In this document: one piece after another, positions 52,943 to 62,256 of the stretch
Layout of the letters: every line of letters starts with the position of its first letter
How positions within the stretch are numbered: position 1 is the stretch's first letter
NCBI RefSeq assembly: GCF_020805785.1
Contig: NZ_JAJGZV010000002.1
Span: 1,104,206-1,168,205 of the forward strand
Direction: 5' to 3'
DNA length: 64,000 bases
From: Flavobacterium chungbukense
Lineage (GTDB): Bacteria; Bacteroidota; Bacteroidia; Flavobacteriales; Flavobacteriaceae
The notes under the pieces: model-generated
Seen by the model: the letters and a program-made list of their open reading frames with translations, nothing else
Told to the model about the DNA's origin: nothing
The model's database searches: none
Made by a program: the position numbers and the translations under genes

Positions 52943-53339
52943 AGGTTTTGGTTTGCAACACTTTGTGTCAAGTTTATTTTGGTTTTTGGTCTGATTAGTT
53001 TGCTAGCATTAAAAAATAACTTTTTAAAATTTCATTTGTATTTTTAAAAATATAAGTAATATTGCAATCGCTGTATTGGTCCATATTTTGAATTCTACCA
53101 AAACATTTTTGTAATTTTTTATCAATACAACAAATTATATATTAAAAAAATATCATTTTAATTTTTGACCAAAATAGGATATTGACAATATAATTTTAAT
53201 CCCATTTCGTACCACAATTGTGTTCAAATGGGTCAAATTATCTCTTGAAAGTACTGAAAATACAGCTCACAAATCAAAATGCATGCTAATGACACAAGTC
53301 GCCAAGCCCTTTTTTTTAAATTTTATTAAATCCTTTATC
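52943..53339. other. Divergent regulatory region between GH43 operon and HTCS gene
   Basis: 397 bp without genes, carrying the conserved element copy B (53163-53231) and promoters for both directions. I see no exact TAnnTTTG match on either strand here. Confidence 0.6.
53163..53231 (-). promoter_or_regulatory. Conserved PUL operator, copy B
   Basis: A gap-free 69-bp match (~80%) to 45832-45900, in the same orientation relative to the leftward operon (221-289 bp upstream of the GH43 start). It also lies 109 bp upstream of the HTCS start, so one site could serve the operon and autoregulation. Confidence 0.7.
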
Positions 53340-56300
53340 ATGCAAAGATTTTTCAAAATTGGAACAATCGTTTATCTTTTGTTTTTTTCAACTACAATTT
53401 TTAGCCAAGAATATTATTTCAAACATTATAAAGTAGAAAATGGTATGTCTAATAATACTGTTTTAGCTTCTCTTCAGGATAAAGATGGTTTTTTATGGTT
53501 TGCCACCAAAGATGGTTTAAATCGTTTTGATGGGTATCATTTTAAAACATTTAGAAGTGGAAAAGATCCTAAAACATCTTTGGGAATCAATTACATTCAA
53601 TCGCTTCACGAATTCAAAAATTACATTTGGGTCGGAACCGATAAAGGTTTGTATTCTTATGATAAAAAACTCGAAAAATTTACTTTCATAAATGAGGCCA
53701 TTAACAATAGAATCAATGATATCGATAATGATTTCAAAAATAATTTATGGTTTATTTCTATTGGAACATTAATTAAATACAATGTTGACACTAAAGAAAC
53801 CAGAATGTTTGACGGACGAAATTCGTTCTACGCGACTTCGATTGCATGCGATAGTAAGGGCGGAATCTGGGTTTCTTCTTACGACGATTTATATCATTAT
53901 TCTGAAGCAACTCAAAGTTTCGATAAAATTACGGTTCAAATGCCCAATAGCACTTTTTCGATTTCGGCGATTTACGCTTTAGATGCCAATTCTATTTTAA
54001 TCGGAACGCGCGATCACGGCATTTATAAATATGATGTTTCAAGCGGAAAAACAACTCCATTTATGAACGGAATTGAAAAACCTGTTTTTGTGCGTCAGTT
54101 TAAAAGAAATAAAAATGATTTATGGATTGCCAGCGAATCTGGTGTTTACATTTATAATTTACAATCCAAAAGCGTTCGAAATTTGCGTAAAAGTCCTAGC
54201 GATCCTTATGCCATTTCAGATAATGCGGCGTATTGCATTACAATTGATAAAGAAAATGGAGTCTGGATCGGAACGTATTTTGGAGGTGTAAATTACCATC
54301 AAAAACAATACGATCAGTTTAAGAAATATTTTCCGCGAAAAAGCGAGAATGCCATTGTAGGAAGTGCGGTTCGTGAAATCCATAAAGACAATGCAGGGAA
54401 TTTGTGGATTGGAACGGAAGACGCAGGCGTTAATAAATTCAACTTACAGACTAAGAAATTCGTTAATTTTAAACCAGACGGGACGAAATCTGGACTTTCT
54501 TTCTACAATATACACGGCGTTTTACCAAGAGGAAATAAAATTTGGCTCGGAACTTTTGAACACGGCTTAGATGTTATGGATGCTAATTCGGGCAAAATTA
54601 TCAAACATTACGATCATACTACAAGCAGTTTTAAAAGCGATTTTATTGTTTCTTTTTATGAAACTCCCGAAAAGAAATTATACGTTATCACTTCTGTCGG
54701 AATTTATTTGTATGATGATAAAACAGATAGTTTTACCATTTCTAGCGATTTCTCAGAAAGCACGCATTTTACTTGTATGTTTAGAGATAAAGATGGCAAT
54801 TTTTGGGCGGGATCGTATCGCGATGGACTTTTTTATTACAATCCGAAAACCAAAGAAAAAGCGGTTTACAGACATGATTTTAAAGATGATAAAAGCATCA
54901 GCAATGATTTTATCACGTCTATTTTTCAAGACAAACAGAACAATTTGTGGATTGCAACCGAAAATGGTTTGAATTTATTAGAGGTTAAAAAAAGAGAATT
55001 TAAAAAATTTACCACCAAAGACGGATTTTCTAGTAACGTTATTTATTCTATTTTGCAAGATGAAAATGGAAATTTGTGTATTACCACTTCAAAAGGGTTG
55101 GTGAAATTTAATTATAAAACCAAAGCCGTTAAAATTTTTACGACCGCAAATGGTTTGTTGAGCGATCAATTTAATTATAGTTCGGCTTTTAAAGATTCGA
55201 ACGGAGATATGTATTTCGGAAATCTTAACGGAATGATTAGTTTCAATGCTAAAAACTTCAATTCGTATAAATACAATCCGCCGATTTATATTACTGGACT
55301 TCAAATTAATAATCAAGAAGTTATCGTAAATGATGAAGATTCACCGCTTGACGAATCTGTTTCTTACATCAAAAAAATTACTTTAAAAAATGATCAATCC
55401 AATTTTAATATTGATTTTGCAGCGCTAAGTTACACCGCTCCAGAACTCACGCAATATTGGTATAAATTGGACGGTATCAGCGACGATTGGGTTTATTTGA
55501 ATAAAAACAATAAAGTCTTTTTTACCGAACTTCCGTCTGGTGATTATAAATATAGAGTAAAATCGTTAAGCGCCGGCGGAATTTGGAGTAAAGAAGCTGT
55601 TGTGGCAATTACCATTTTACCTCCATTTTGGGCTAGTAATTTTGCTTTTTTTCTTTATTTCTTATTAATTGCTGGTTGTATTTACTGGCTTTTACGCAGA
55701 TATCATCATATGAATATCAAAGAGAATAATCGAAAAATTGCAACGCTTAATAACGAGAAAGAGAAAGAAATTTATCACGCCAAAATTGAATTTTTTACCA
55801 ATGTCGCGCATGAAATTAGAACGCCTTTAACCTTGATCAAAAGTCCGTTAGAGAGTTTATTAAAAAGAACTTACGAATCTCCAGATATTATTCCGAATTT
55901 ATCTTTAATGGAGAAAAATACGTCTCGTTTATTAAATCTGGTTAACGAATTGCTCGATTTTAGAAAGACCGAAATGGAAGGATTAGGTTTGACTTTTGTC
56001 GAAACCAATATTTCTGTTTTGGTAAAGCAATTACAATTACAATTTACTCCTTTAAGTGAAGAAAAAAACATTCACGTAAAATTGGAACTGGGAGAAAAAG
56101 ACGTTTATGCTTTTGTTGATGAAGAAGCCATTCGAAAAATTTTGAGCAATTTGATTAGCAATGCTATAAAATACGCTAAAAGTGAAGTGGTTATTACTTT
56201 ATTTAGAGATGAAAATTCTTTGGAATTTATTGTAAAAAATGATGGGAATTTGATTCCGAAAAGTCTTAAAAATAAAATCTTCGAACCTTTCTTTAGAATC

Positions 56301-57302
56301 TTAGGTTCTGAAACACAAACGGGTACAGGGATAGGATTGTCACTGGCACATTCCTTAACAGAACTGCACAATGGAACTTTAAAATTGCAATTTTTAGATG
56401 ATTCTATGAACACTTTTGTTTTGAAATTGCCTCTTCGTCAGCAGAGTGAATTTCATTTGTATAAAGACAATTCAGATGTTTTAAAAGAAACCAACGAAGA
56501 GTTAGAAAATGAAGTTACCTCCAAAAATATTCGAACGCAAATTCTTGTTGTTGAAGATAATTTGGAACTGCTCAATTTTATGAGCAAAGAACTCGGCAAA
56601 GAATATAAAATTTTTAAAGCTACAAATGGCGAAGAAGCTTTGAAAGTAATTCATAACGAAACCATTCATATTGTAATAAGCGATATTACAATGCCAATTA
56701 TGGACGGAATTGAATTGTGCGATCGCATAAAGTCTAACCTAGAAACAAGTCATATTCCTGTTATACTTTTAACGGCTTTGACCGCAGTGCAATCCCGAAT
56801 TCAAGGCTTGGAATCGGGTGCTGATGCCTATATCGCAAAACCATTTTCAATGGATTTTATTTTGGCTCAAATCACTAATTTATTATCCAATCGAAGACAT
56901 TTGATGGAGCATTATGCAAGTTCTCCTTTATCGCATTTAAAGACCATTGCGCACAATAAAATCGACGAGGAATTTATTAAAAAATTAGATGACATTATAA
57001 ATCAAAATATGACTGATACCAATCTAAGTGTCGAATCATTAGCGGATATTTTACATATGAGTCGTTCTACTTTGTATCGTAAAATTAAAGACATTACTAA
57101 TTTAAGTCCAAACGAATTGATTAATAATGCGCGTTTAAAGAAGGCTGCAGAATTACTTCTTTCTGGAAAATACAAAGTTTATGAAATTGCCGAAATTGTG
57201 GGTTATAATTCTCAATCGAGTTTTAGCAGAAATTTCCAAAAAAGTTTTGCTATGTCTCCATCGGAATTTGTTAGCAAAGAAAAACCATCCACTAAAGAAT
57301 AA
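53340..57302 (+). CDS. Hybrid two-component system sensor/regulator (HTCS)
   Basis: I choose the ATG at 53340 (1320 residues) because it gives a clean signal peptide (MQRFFKIGTIVYLLFFSTTIFSQ); an in-frame upstream ATG at 53220 would bury it. Layout: ~12 Reg_prop propeller repeats (e.g. LWIGTEDAGVNKF) to ~690, a Y_Y_Y domain (~700-760), a transmembrane helix (~765-785), a HisKA domain with His824 (NVAHEIRTPL), a HATPase with GTGIGLSLA, a receiver with Asp1115 (ISDITMPIMDG), and an AraC-type HTH at the C-terminus (~1220-1315). It senses a sugar in the periplasm and switches on PUL genes. Divergent from the GH43 operon; probable target: the 69-bp elements. Confidence 0.95.
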   Translation: MQRFFKIGTIVYLLFFSTTIFSQEYYFKHYKVENGMSNNTVLASLQDKDGFLWFATKDGLNRFDGYHFKTFRSGKDPKTSLGINYIQSLHEFKNYIWVGTDKGLYSYDKKLEKFTFINEAINNRINDIDNDFKNNLWFISIGTLIKYNVDTKETRMFDGRNSFYATSIACDSKGGIWVSSYDDLYHYSEATQSFDKITVQMPNSTFSISAIYALDANSILIGTRDHGIYKYDVSSGKTTPFMNGIEKPVFVRQFKRNKNDLWIASESGVYIYNLQSKSVRNLRKSPSDPYAISDNAAYCITIDKENGVWIGTYFGGVNYHQKQYDQFKKYFPRKSENAIVGSAVREIHKDNAGNLWIGTEDAGVNKFNLQTKKFVNFKPDGTKSGLSFYNIHGVLPRGNKIWLGTFEHGLDVMDANSGKIIKHYDHTTSSFKSDFIVSFYETPEKKLYVITSVGIYLYDDKTDSFTISSDFSESTHFTCMFRDKDGNFWAGSYRDGLFYYNPKTKEKAVYRHDFKDDKSISNDFITSIFQDKQNNLWIATENGLNLLEVKKREFKKFTTKDGFSSNVIYSILQDENGNLCITTSKGLVKFNYKTKAVKIFTTANGLLSDQFNYSSAFKDSNGDMYFGNLNGMISFNAKNFNSYKYNPPIYITGLQINNQEVIVNDEDSPLDESVSYIKKITLKNDQSNFNIDFAALSYTAPELTQYWYKLDGISDDWVYLNKNNKVFFTELPSGDYKYRVKSLSAGGIWSKEAVVAITILPPFWASNFAFFLYFLLIAGCIYWLLRRYHHMNIKENNRKIATLNNEKEKEIYHAKIEFFTNVAHEIRTPLTLIKSPLESLLKRTYESPDIIPNLSLMEKNTSRLLNLVNELLDFRKTEMEGLGLTFVETNISVLVKQLQLQFTPLSEEKNIHVKLELGEKDVYAFVDEEAIRKILSNLISNAIKYAKSEVVITLFRDENSLEFIVKNDGNLIPKSLKNKIFEPFFRILGSETQTGTGIGLSLAHSLTELHNGTLKLQFLDDSMNTFVLKLPLRQQSEFHLYKDNSDVLKETNEELENEVTSKNIRTQILVVEDNLELLNFMSKELGKEYKIFKATNGEEALKVIHNETIHIVISDITMPIMDGIELCDRIKSNLETSHIPVILLTALTAVQSRIQGLESGADAYIAKPFSMDFILAQITNLLSNRRHLMEHYASSPLSHLKTIAHNKIDEEFIKKLDDIINQNMTDTNLSVESLADILHMSRSTLYRKIKDITNLSPNELINNARLKKAAELLLSGKYKVYEIAEIVGYNSQSSFSRNFQKSFAMSPSEFVSKEKPSTKE

Positions 57303-57496
57303 GATAATTAAGAATCATAAGTCGCGTTTCATTTAAAAAAGGCTAAAATTCCAACCGGACTATCCACAATATAAAAAGTGGTTCATTTTCAATAAAAAGT
57401 AAGAGGCTACTTTTGATCAAGAACAAAAAACTTATTCAACATACAATATTAGAATGAGCTTTGATTAAAAAAAATCTCAAATTAAAGAATAGAAAA

Positions 57497-58480
57497 ATGA
57501 ACGAAATAAGACACGATTGGAGTAAAGAAGAAATTAAAGCCATCTACGATCGACCTTTATTAGACTTAGTTTATAGTGCTGCCACAGTTCACCGCAAATG
57601 GCATAAACCTTCAGAGATACAAGTATGTACGCTACTTTCTGTAAAAACAGGTGGCTGTCCTGAAGACTGCTCTTATTGCGGGCAAGCGGCAAGATACCAT
57701 ACGGATATTAAAGTACAATCTTTATTGCCTACAGAAACAGTAATTGAGCACGCCCAAAAAGCAAAAGAAAATGGTTCTTCACGCTTTTGTATGGCCGCAG
57801 CTTGGCGTGAAGTAAGAAATAATAAAGATTTTGATCGCATTATTGAAATGGTAAAAGGAGTTAACAATCTCGGATTAGAAGTCTGCTGTACCTTAGGAAT
57901 GCTTACTGAAGAACAAGCTATTCGTCTTCAAGAAGCCGGGCTGCATGCTTACAATCACAATCTGGATACTTCAGAAAGCTATTACGATGAAATAATTAGT
58001 ACACGTAAATTTGATCAGCGCCTCGATACGATACATAACGTGAGAAAAGCAGGAATTACAGTATGTTCGGGCGGAATTATTGGTCTTGGTGAAACTGCTG
58101 CTGATCGAGTTTCTATGCTGACCACTTTAGCAACTATGCCTATTCACCCAGAATCTGTGCCTGTCAATGCCTTAGCAAGAGTAAAAGGAACACCGTTAGA
58201 AAACAACCCAAAAGTGCCTATTTGGGACATGGTAAGGATGATTGCAACGGCACGTATTATTATGCCCGCTTCTATAGTTCGTTTAAGTGCGGGACGAATT
58301 GAAATGACTGAAGAAGAACAAGCATGGTGTTTCATGGCGGGTGCTAATTCTATTTTTACCGGAGAGCGCGAAACCTTATTGGTAACTCCAAATCCTGGAA
58401 TATCTGAGGATATGCAAATGTTTCAAAATCTAGGACTTAAACCTTTACAAAAAAGCAATAATGTAAGCACGACTATTTAG
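57497..58480 (+). CDS. bioB: Biotin synthase
   Basis: A 327-residue radical SAM enzyme from the ATG at 57497 ([13 protein letters not shown], the usual family N-terminus); an in-frame ATG at 57461 would add 12 Lys-rich residues and is less likely. The cluster-binding motif CPEDCSYC uses Cys54, Cys58 and Cys61. Other family marks are [23 protein letters not shown] and [11 protein letters not shown]. It inserts sulphur into dethiobiotin to make biotin. No other bio genes are in the window. Ends before a bidirectional hairpin. Confidence 0.96.
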   Translation: MNEIRHDWSKEEIKAIYDRPLLDLVYSAATVHRKWHKPSEIQVCTLLSVKTGGCPEDCSYCGQAARYHTDIKVQSLLPTETVIEHAQKAKENGSSRFCMAAAWREVRNNKDFDRIIEMVKGVNNLGLEVCCTLGMLTEEQAIRLQEAGLHAYNHNLDTSESYYDEIISTRKFDQRLDTIHNVRKAGITVCSGGIIGLGETAADRVSMLTTLATMPIHPESVPVNALARVKGTPLENNPKVPIWDMVRMIATARIIMPASIVRLSAGRIEMTEEEQAWCFMAGANSIFTGERETLLVTPNPGISEDMQMFQNLGLKPLQKSNNVSTTI

Positions 58481-58513
58481 TATTCAAGTCTAAAACACAA
58501 TAATCATAAAAAA

Positions 58514-58540
58514 ATAAACCTCCATTTATTGGAGGTTTAT
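58514..58540. terminator. Bidirectional terminator between bioB and aminotransferase
   Basis: Perfect 11-bp arms ATAAACCTCCA and TGGAGGTTTAT enclose a 5-base loop, with A-rich DNA to the left and CTTTTT to the right. Confidence 0.85.
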
Positions 58541-58555
58541 CTTTTTAAATCTAAT

Positions 58556-60055
58556 TTATAATGCAAACCATTCTTTTACATCGTCTTCAATAGTCTCTGT
58601 TTTTAAAAGATTATCAAACTCATTGGTTTCAGGGTTATATTGATATGCTTTCTTCCAATTTTCAATGTTAGTGACAATCTCTTTAACAGCATTGCAGATA
58701 AACAAAAGCTCTTCATTAGTCATTGTGGGATGAAGCGAAACTCTAACCCAGCCCGGTTTTTCGGTCAAGTCCTTCTGTAGAATTCCTTTTGTGATTGCAG
58801 CCGACTTTTCCAGATCAATATTCCATAAAAAATGAGCGTATGTACTGGCGCAAGACCAACCGCCTCGAACCTGAATTCCGAAACGGTCATTTAATAACCG
58901 AACAAGCAGATTGTAGTGAATATTTTCTATAGTAAAAGAAACACAGCCAATTCTTTCTGTTTCTAAATCACCTAAAAGAGTCAGTCCTTCTATTTTTTTC
59001 AATTCTGAAAAACAAAGATTTAATAATTCTTTTTCCCTGTTTTTCATGTTTTCAACATTCATTTTATCCTTTAATTCTAGACATAAAGCCGTTCGCATTA
59101 CTTGCAGAAATCCTGGAGTTCCACCATCTTCTTTTACTTCTATTGCATCACTGTAATGATATTCTCCCCAAGGATTGGTACATTTCACGTTTCCTCCACC
59201 CGGGTTATCTGGAAAATTACTTTTGTACAAGCTTTCATTAAAAACTAATATTCCACAAGTGCCAGGTCCGCCGAGAAATTTATGAGGTGAAAAGAATATG
59301 GCATCTAATCGTTTTTCAGGATCTTCTGGATGCATGTCAATTTTAACATAAGGCGCCGACGCAGCAAAATCAATAAAACAATAACCGCCATTTTGATGCA
59401 TTATTTTAGCCAATTCATGATACGGTGTAATAATTCCAGTTACATTTGAACAAGCAGTAAATGAACCAATTTTTAATTTTCTATTTTCATATTTTTTAAG
59501 TTCCTCTGAAAGCATATCTGGGTCTACCAAATTGTTTTCGCCGCAAGGCAAAACGACTACGTCAGCAATCGTTTCGTACCATGGAACCTGATTAGAATGA
59601 TGTTCCATATGGGTGATAAAAACTACTGGTCTTTCGTCATCAAAATGCAATTTTACATTGTAAATATTATCTTCAGAACGAAGTCCCATGATGCGCTGCA
59701 ACTTATTTAGAGCTGCTGTCATTCCTGTTCCAGTTGCCACTAGACAATCTGTATCTGATGCGTTAACATGTTTTTTAATTAATTGTCTGGCATGCTGATA
59801 AGCGTAAGTTGAAGCTTTTCCGGTCTGACTTGAAAAAGAATGTGTATTGGCAATCATTGGCCCAATTTTACGCAACATTACTTCTTCTATTGGAAAGTAC
59901 AACCTTCCACTGGCAATCCAATCTGCGTACAATAAATTCTGAGTTCCATAAATCGATTCAAAACTATGATTGACACCAATTGTATTTTCTCTAAATTTTG
60001 AGAAATATTGTTCTAACTTGCTTGGTTTCAAAGTAATTTCCATTTCATCTATCAT
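58556..60055 (-). CDS. Class V aminotransferase-fold PLP enzyme
   Basis: A 499-residue protein; an in-frame ATG at codon 5 is an alternative start. PLP-binding features: HMEHHSNQVPW, FIDFAASAPY (Asp stacking on the cofactor) and SPHKFLGGPG with Schiff-base Lys259. A Cys in RGGWSCASTY near the C-terminus may correspond to the mobile-loop cysteine of cysteine desulphurases, but the surrounding sequence differs from IscS/SufS, so the reaction is not certain. It follows the DsbD-type gene by 7 bp and probably shares its operon. Cysteine desulphurase-like or selenocysteine lyase-like activity is the best guess. Confidence 0.85.
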   Translation of the reverse strand: MIDEMEITLKPSKLEQYFSKFRENTIGVNHSFESIYGTQNLLYADWIASGRLYFPIEEVMLRKIGPMIANTHSFSSQTGKASTYAYQHARQLIKKHVNASDTDCLVATGTGMTAALNKLQRIMGLRSEDNIYNVKLHFDDERPVVFITHMEHHSNQVPWYETIADVVVLPCGENNLVDPDMLSEELKKYENRKLKIGSFTACSNVTGIITPYHELAKIMHQNGGYCFIDFAASAPYVKIDMHPEDPEKRLDAIFFSPHKFLGGPGTCGILVFNESLYKSNFPDNPGGGNVKCTNPWGEYHYSDAIEVKEDGGTPGFLQVMRTALCLELKDKMNVENMKNREKELLNLCFSELKKIEGLTLLGDLETERIGCVSFTIENIHYNLLVRLLNDRFGIQVRGGWSCASTYAHFLWNIDLEKSAAITKGILQKDLTEKPGWVRVSLHPTMTNEELLFICNAVKEIVTNIENWKKAYQYNPETNEFDNLLKTETIEDDVKEWFAL

Positions 60056-60062
60056 TTAAAAC

Positions 60063-62069
60063 CTATTTTTTAAAATTCTTAATTCCACTTTGAAGCCAGT
60101 TGTAATACTCTTCAATATCTGGATTGTAAGCTGAAGGTTCTGTTAAACTAGCACTTTTATGATCTACAATTACATAAAATGGCTGAGCGTTTGCCTTATA
60201 CGTTTTAATCTGTAAATCGCTCCATTTATTACCAATTGTTTTAATCTTTTTGCCTGTAGTTTCAGAAGTATATTGTTCGCTTTCAGGCAATTCTTTTTTA
60301 TCATCCACATATAATGAAATCAAAACCACATCATTATTTAAAACCCCTAAAACTTTAGGATCAGACCAAACTAATTCTTCCATTTTTCGGCAGTTCACGC
60401 AGGCATATCCCGTAAAATCTAGCAAAACTGGTTTTCCTTCTTTTTTTGCATATTCCATTCCTTTATCATAATCATGAAAAGTAATAATGTTTTGCGGACC
60501 ATGTTCTGCTCCTTCAGGAAGTGCTGAATTGGAACTTTCATTTGAAACTTTAGAACCGCCCAATCCATCTGGAGATTCACTGTAATGCATTGGAGGAGGA
60601 AATCCGCTGATTAATTTTAAAGGTGCGCCCCAAAGTCCCGGAATTAGATAAATAGTAAAAGTTAAAACCAGCAATCCGAAACCTAATCTTCCGACAGAAA
60701 TATGATTTAAAGGAGAATCATGAGGTAAAGTAATTTTTCCAAATAAATAAAAAGCCAGAATTCCAAAAACGGCAATCCAAATCGCTAAGAAAACTTCTCT
60801 TTCTAACCAGTGCAATTGCAAAACTAAATCGGCATTCGATAGAAATTTAAATGCCAACGCCAGTTCTAAAAATCCTAAAACTACTTTTACTGTATTCAGC
60901 CATCCGCCTGATTTTGGCAATGCATTTAGCCAACCTGGAAAAGCTGCAAATAATGAAAACGGTAATGCAATGGCGATCGAAAATCCTAACATACCGACAA
61001 TTGGAGCTATTCCTCCTTTTGATGCCGCTTCGACTAATAAAGTTCCGACAATTGGTCCTGTGCAAGAAAACGATACAATTGCCAATGCCAATGCCATGAA
61101 GAAAATCCCAATTAATCCTCCTCTATCGGCTTGCGAATCGACTTTATTGGCTAGCGAACTTGGCAGTACAATTTCAAAAGCACCTAAAAATGAACAGGCA
61201 AAAACGACTAATAAAATAAAGAAAATCAAATTGAACCAAACGTTTGTTGAAAGTGCATTTAGCGAATCTGCTCCAAAAACAGCCGTTACAATTGATCCTA
61301 GTAAAACATAAATGATTACGATAGAAATTCCGTAAATCATAGCGTTTCTAATTCCTGCCGCTTTGGTTTTACTTTGTTTGGTAAAATAACTTACCGTCAT
61401 CGGAATCATTGGGAAAACGCAAGGCGTTAATAATGCCGCAAATCCCGATAAAAAAGCTAAAATAAATATCGTCAACAATCCTCGTGATTCATTTTTCTTT
61501 GGTGAATGAACCTCTTTATTTGGTGCTTTTTCTTCCGTTTTAGCAACTATTTTTTCTTCTGTAATTGTCGAATCTTCCTTTACAAGGGCAGTTTCTTCGG
61601 CGGAAGCCAATTTCTTTTCAGTCGGAATTTTAAACGTTAATTCTTCCGAAGTCGGCGGTAAACAATTGCTGTCATCACAAACCATAAACTCAACTTCACC
61701 CGCAACATTAGAAATAACATCTGACGTAAATTTTATTTTTTGTGTAAAAAGTGCTTTATCTTCAAAATATTTAATTTTCATATCGAAGATTTTATCGACC
61801 ACTTCATGTCCTTTTTCTTCAGTTGTTTTTCCAACTAATTCGAAGTTTTTCTTCGTATTTTTAAAAGTGAAAGCAGTTCTCGAAGGTCCGCCTTCTTCAA
61901 TGTATTGTCCGTACAAATGCCAGCCAGATTGTATAACTGCTTGCGCTTTTAAAACATATTCTTTATCTGAGATTTTCTCTACCGATGTCGACCATTTTAC
62001 CGGATTGTACATTTGTCCAAACATACTTACGGAGATCAAAAACAGCAATATTATGATAGTTTTTTTCAT
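60063..62069 (-). CDS. DsbD-type thiol:disulphide interchange protein
   Basis: A 668-residue membrane protein. Signal peptide to ~19. The N-terminal DsbD-alpha-like domain (~20-150) carries Cys131 and Cys136 (CDDSNC). The CcdA-like transmembrane core (~195-500, eight helices) has LTPCVFPMIPMT and SFSCTGPIVGT with its redox cysteines. The C-terminal thioredoxin-like domain has the CVNC pair (GYACVNCRKMEE). It carries electrons from cytoplasmic thioredoxin to the periplasm to keep cysteines reduced. The three-domain order is complete. It leads the short operon with the aminotransferase. Confidence 0.93.
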   Translation of the reverse strand: MKKTIIILLFLISVSMFGQMYNPVKWSTSVEKISDKEYVLKAQAVIQSGWHLYGQYIEEGGPSRTAFTFKNTKKNFELVGKTTEEKGHEVVDKIFDMKIKYFEDKALFTQKIKFTSDVISNVAGEVEFMVCDDSNCLPPTSEELTFKIPTEKKLASAEETALVKEDSTITEEKIVAKTEEKAPNKEVHSPKKNESRGLLTIFILAFLSGFAALLTPCVFPMIPMTVSYFTKQSKTKAAGIRNAMIYGISIVIIYVLLGSIVTAVFGADSLNALSTNVWFNLIFFILLVVFACSFLGAFEIVLPSSLANKVDSQADRGGLIGIFFMALALAIVSFSCTGPIVGTLLVEAASKGGIAPIVGMLGFSIAIALPFSLFAAFPGWLNALPKSGGWLNTVKVVLGFLELALAFKFLSNADLVLQLHWLEREVFLAIWIAVFGILAFYLFGKITLPHDSPLNHISVGRLGFGLLVLTFTIYLIPGLWGAPLKLISGFPPPMHYSESPDGLGGSKVSNESSNSALPEGAEHGPQNIITFHDYDKGMEYAKKEGKPVLLDFTGYACVNCRKMEELVWSDPKVLGVLNNDVVLISLYVDDKKELPESEQYTSETTGKKIKTIGNKWSDLQIKTYKANAQPFYVIVDHKSASLTEPSAYNPDIEEYYNWLQSGIKNFKK

Positions 62070-62191
62070 TATTTTTTTGAGTTTGATATTAAAAAAAAGA
62101 GCTGCTTGCCGACAGCTCTTGAAAGTCTTTCCTATAAAATTTGGCTTACTAATTCAGATTTTAAAATGAAATGAAAAGACTTTTTTTAGTA

Positions 62192-62254
62192 TTCAGTCAC
62201 AGTCGCAGTTCACAGCTTTAGACTGGAACTGAAAACTGAGACTGCGACTGAAAA
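62192..62254. repeat. Short CAGT-rich imperfect inverted repeat
   Basis: A run of ~6-base CAGTCN-type units forms an imperfect inverted repeat: TTCAGTCACAGTCGCAGTT (62192-62210) against GACTGCGACTGAA (62240-62252). It lies between the M16 peptidase stop and the DsbD start, probably as an intergenic repeat or hairpin. Confidence 0.6.
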
Positions 62255-62256
62255 CT

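Noticed and set aside
53220..53339. Earlier start for the HTCS gene at 53220
   Set aside because: It adds 40 residues before a clean signal peptide and overlaps the conserved regulatory element.
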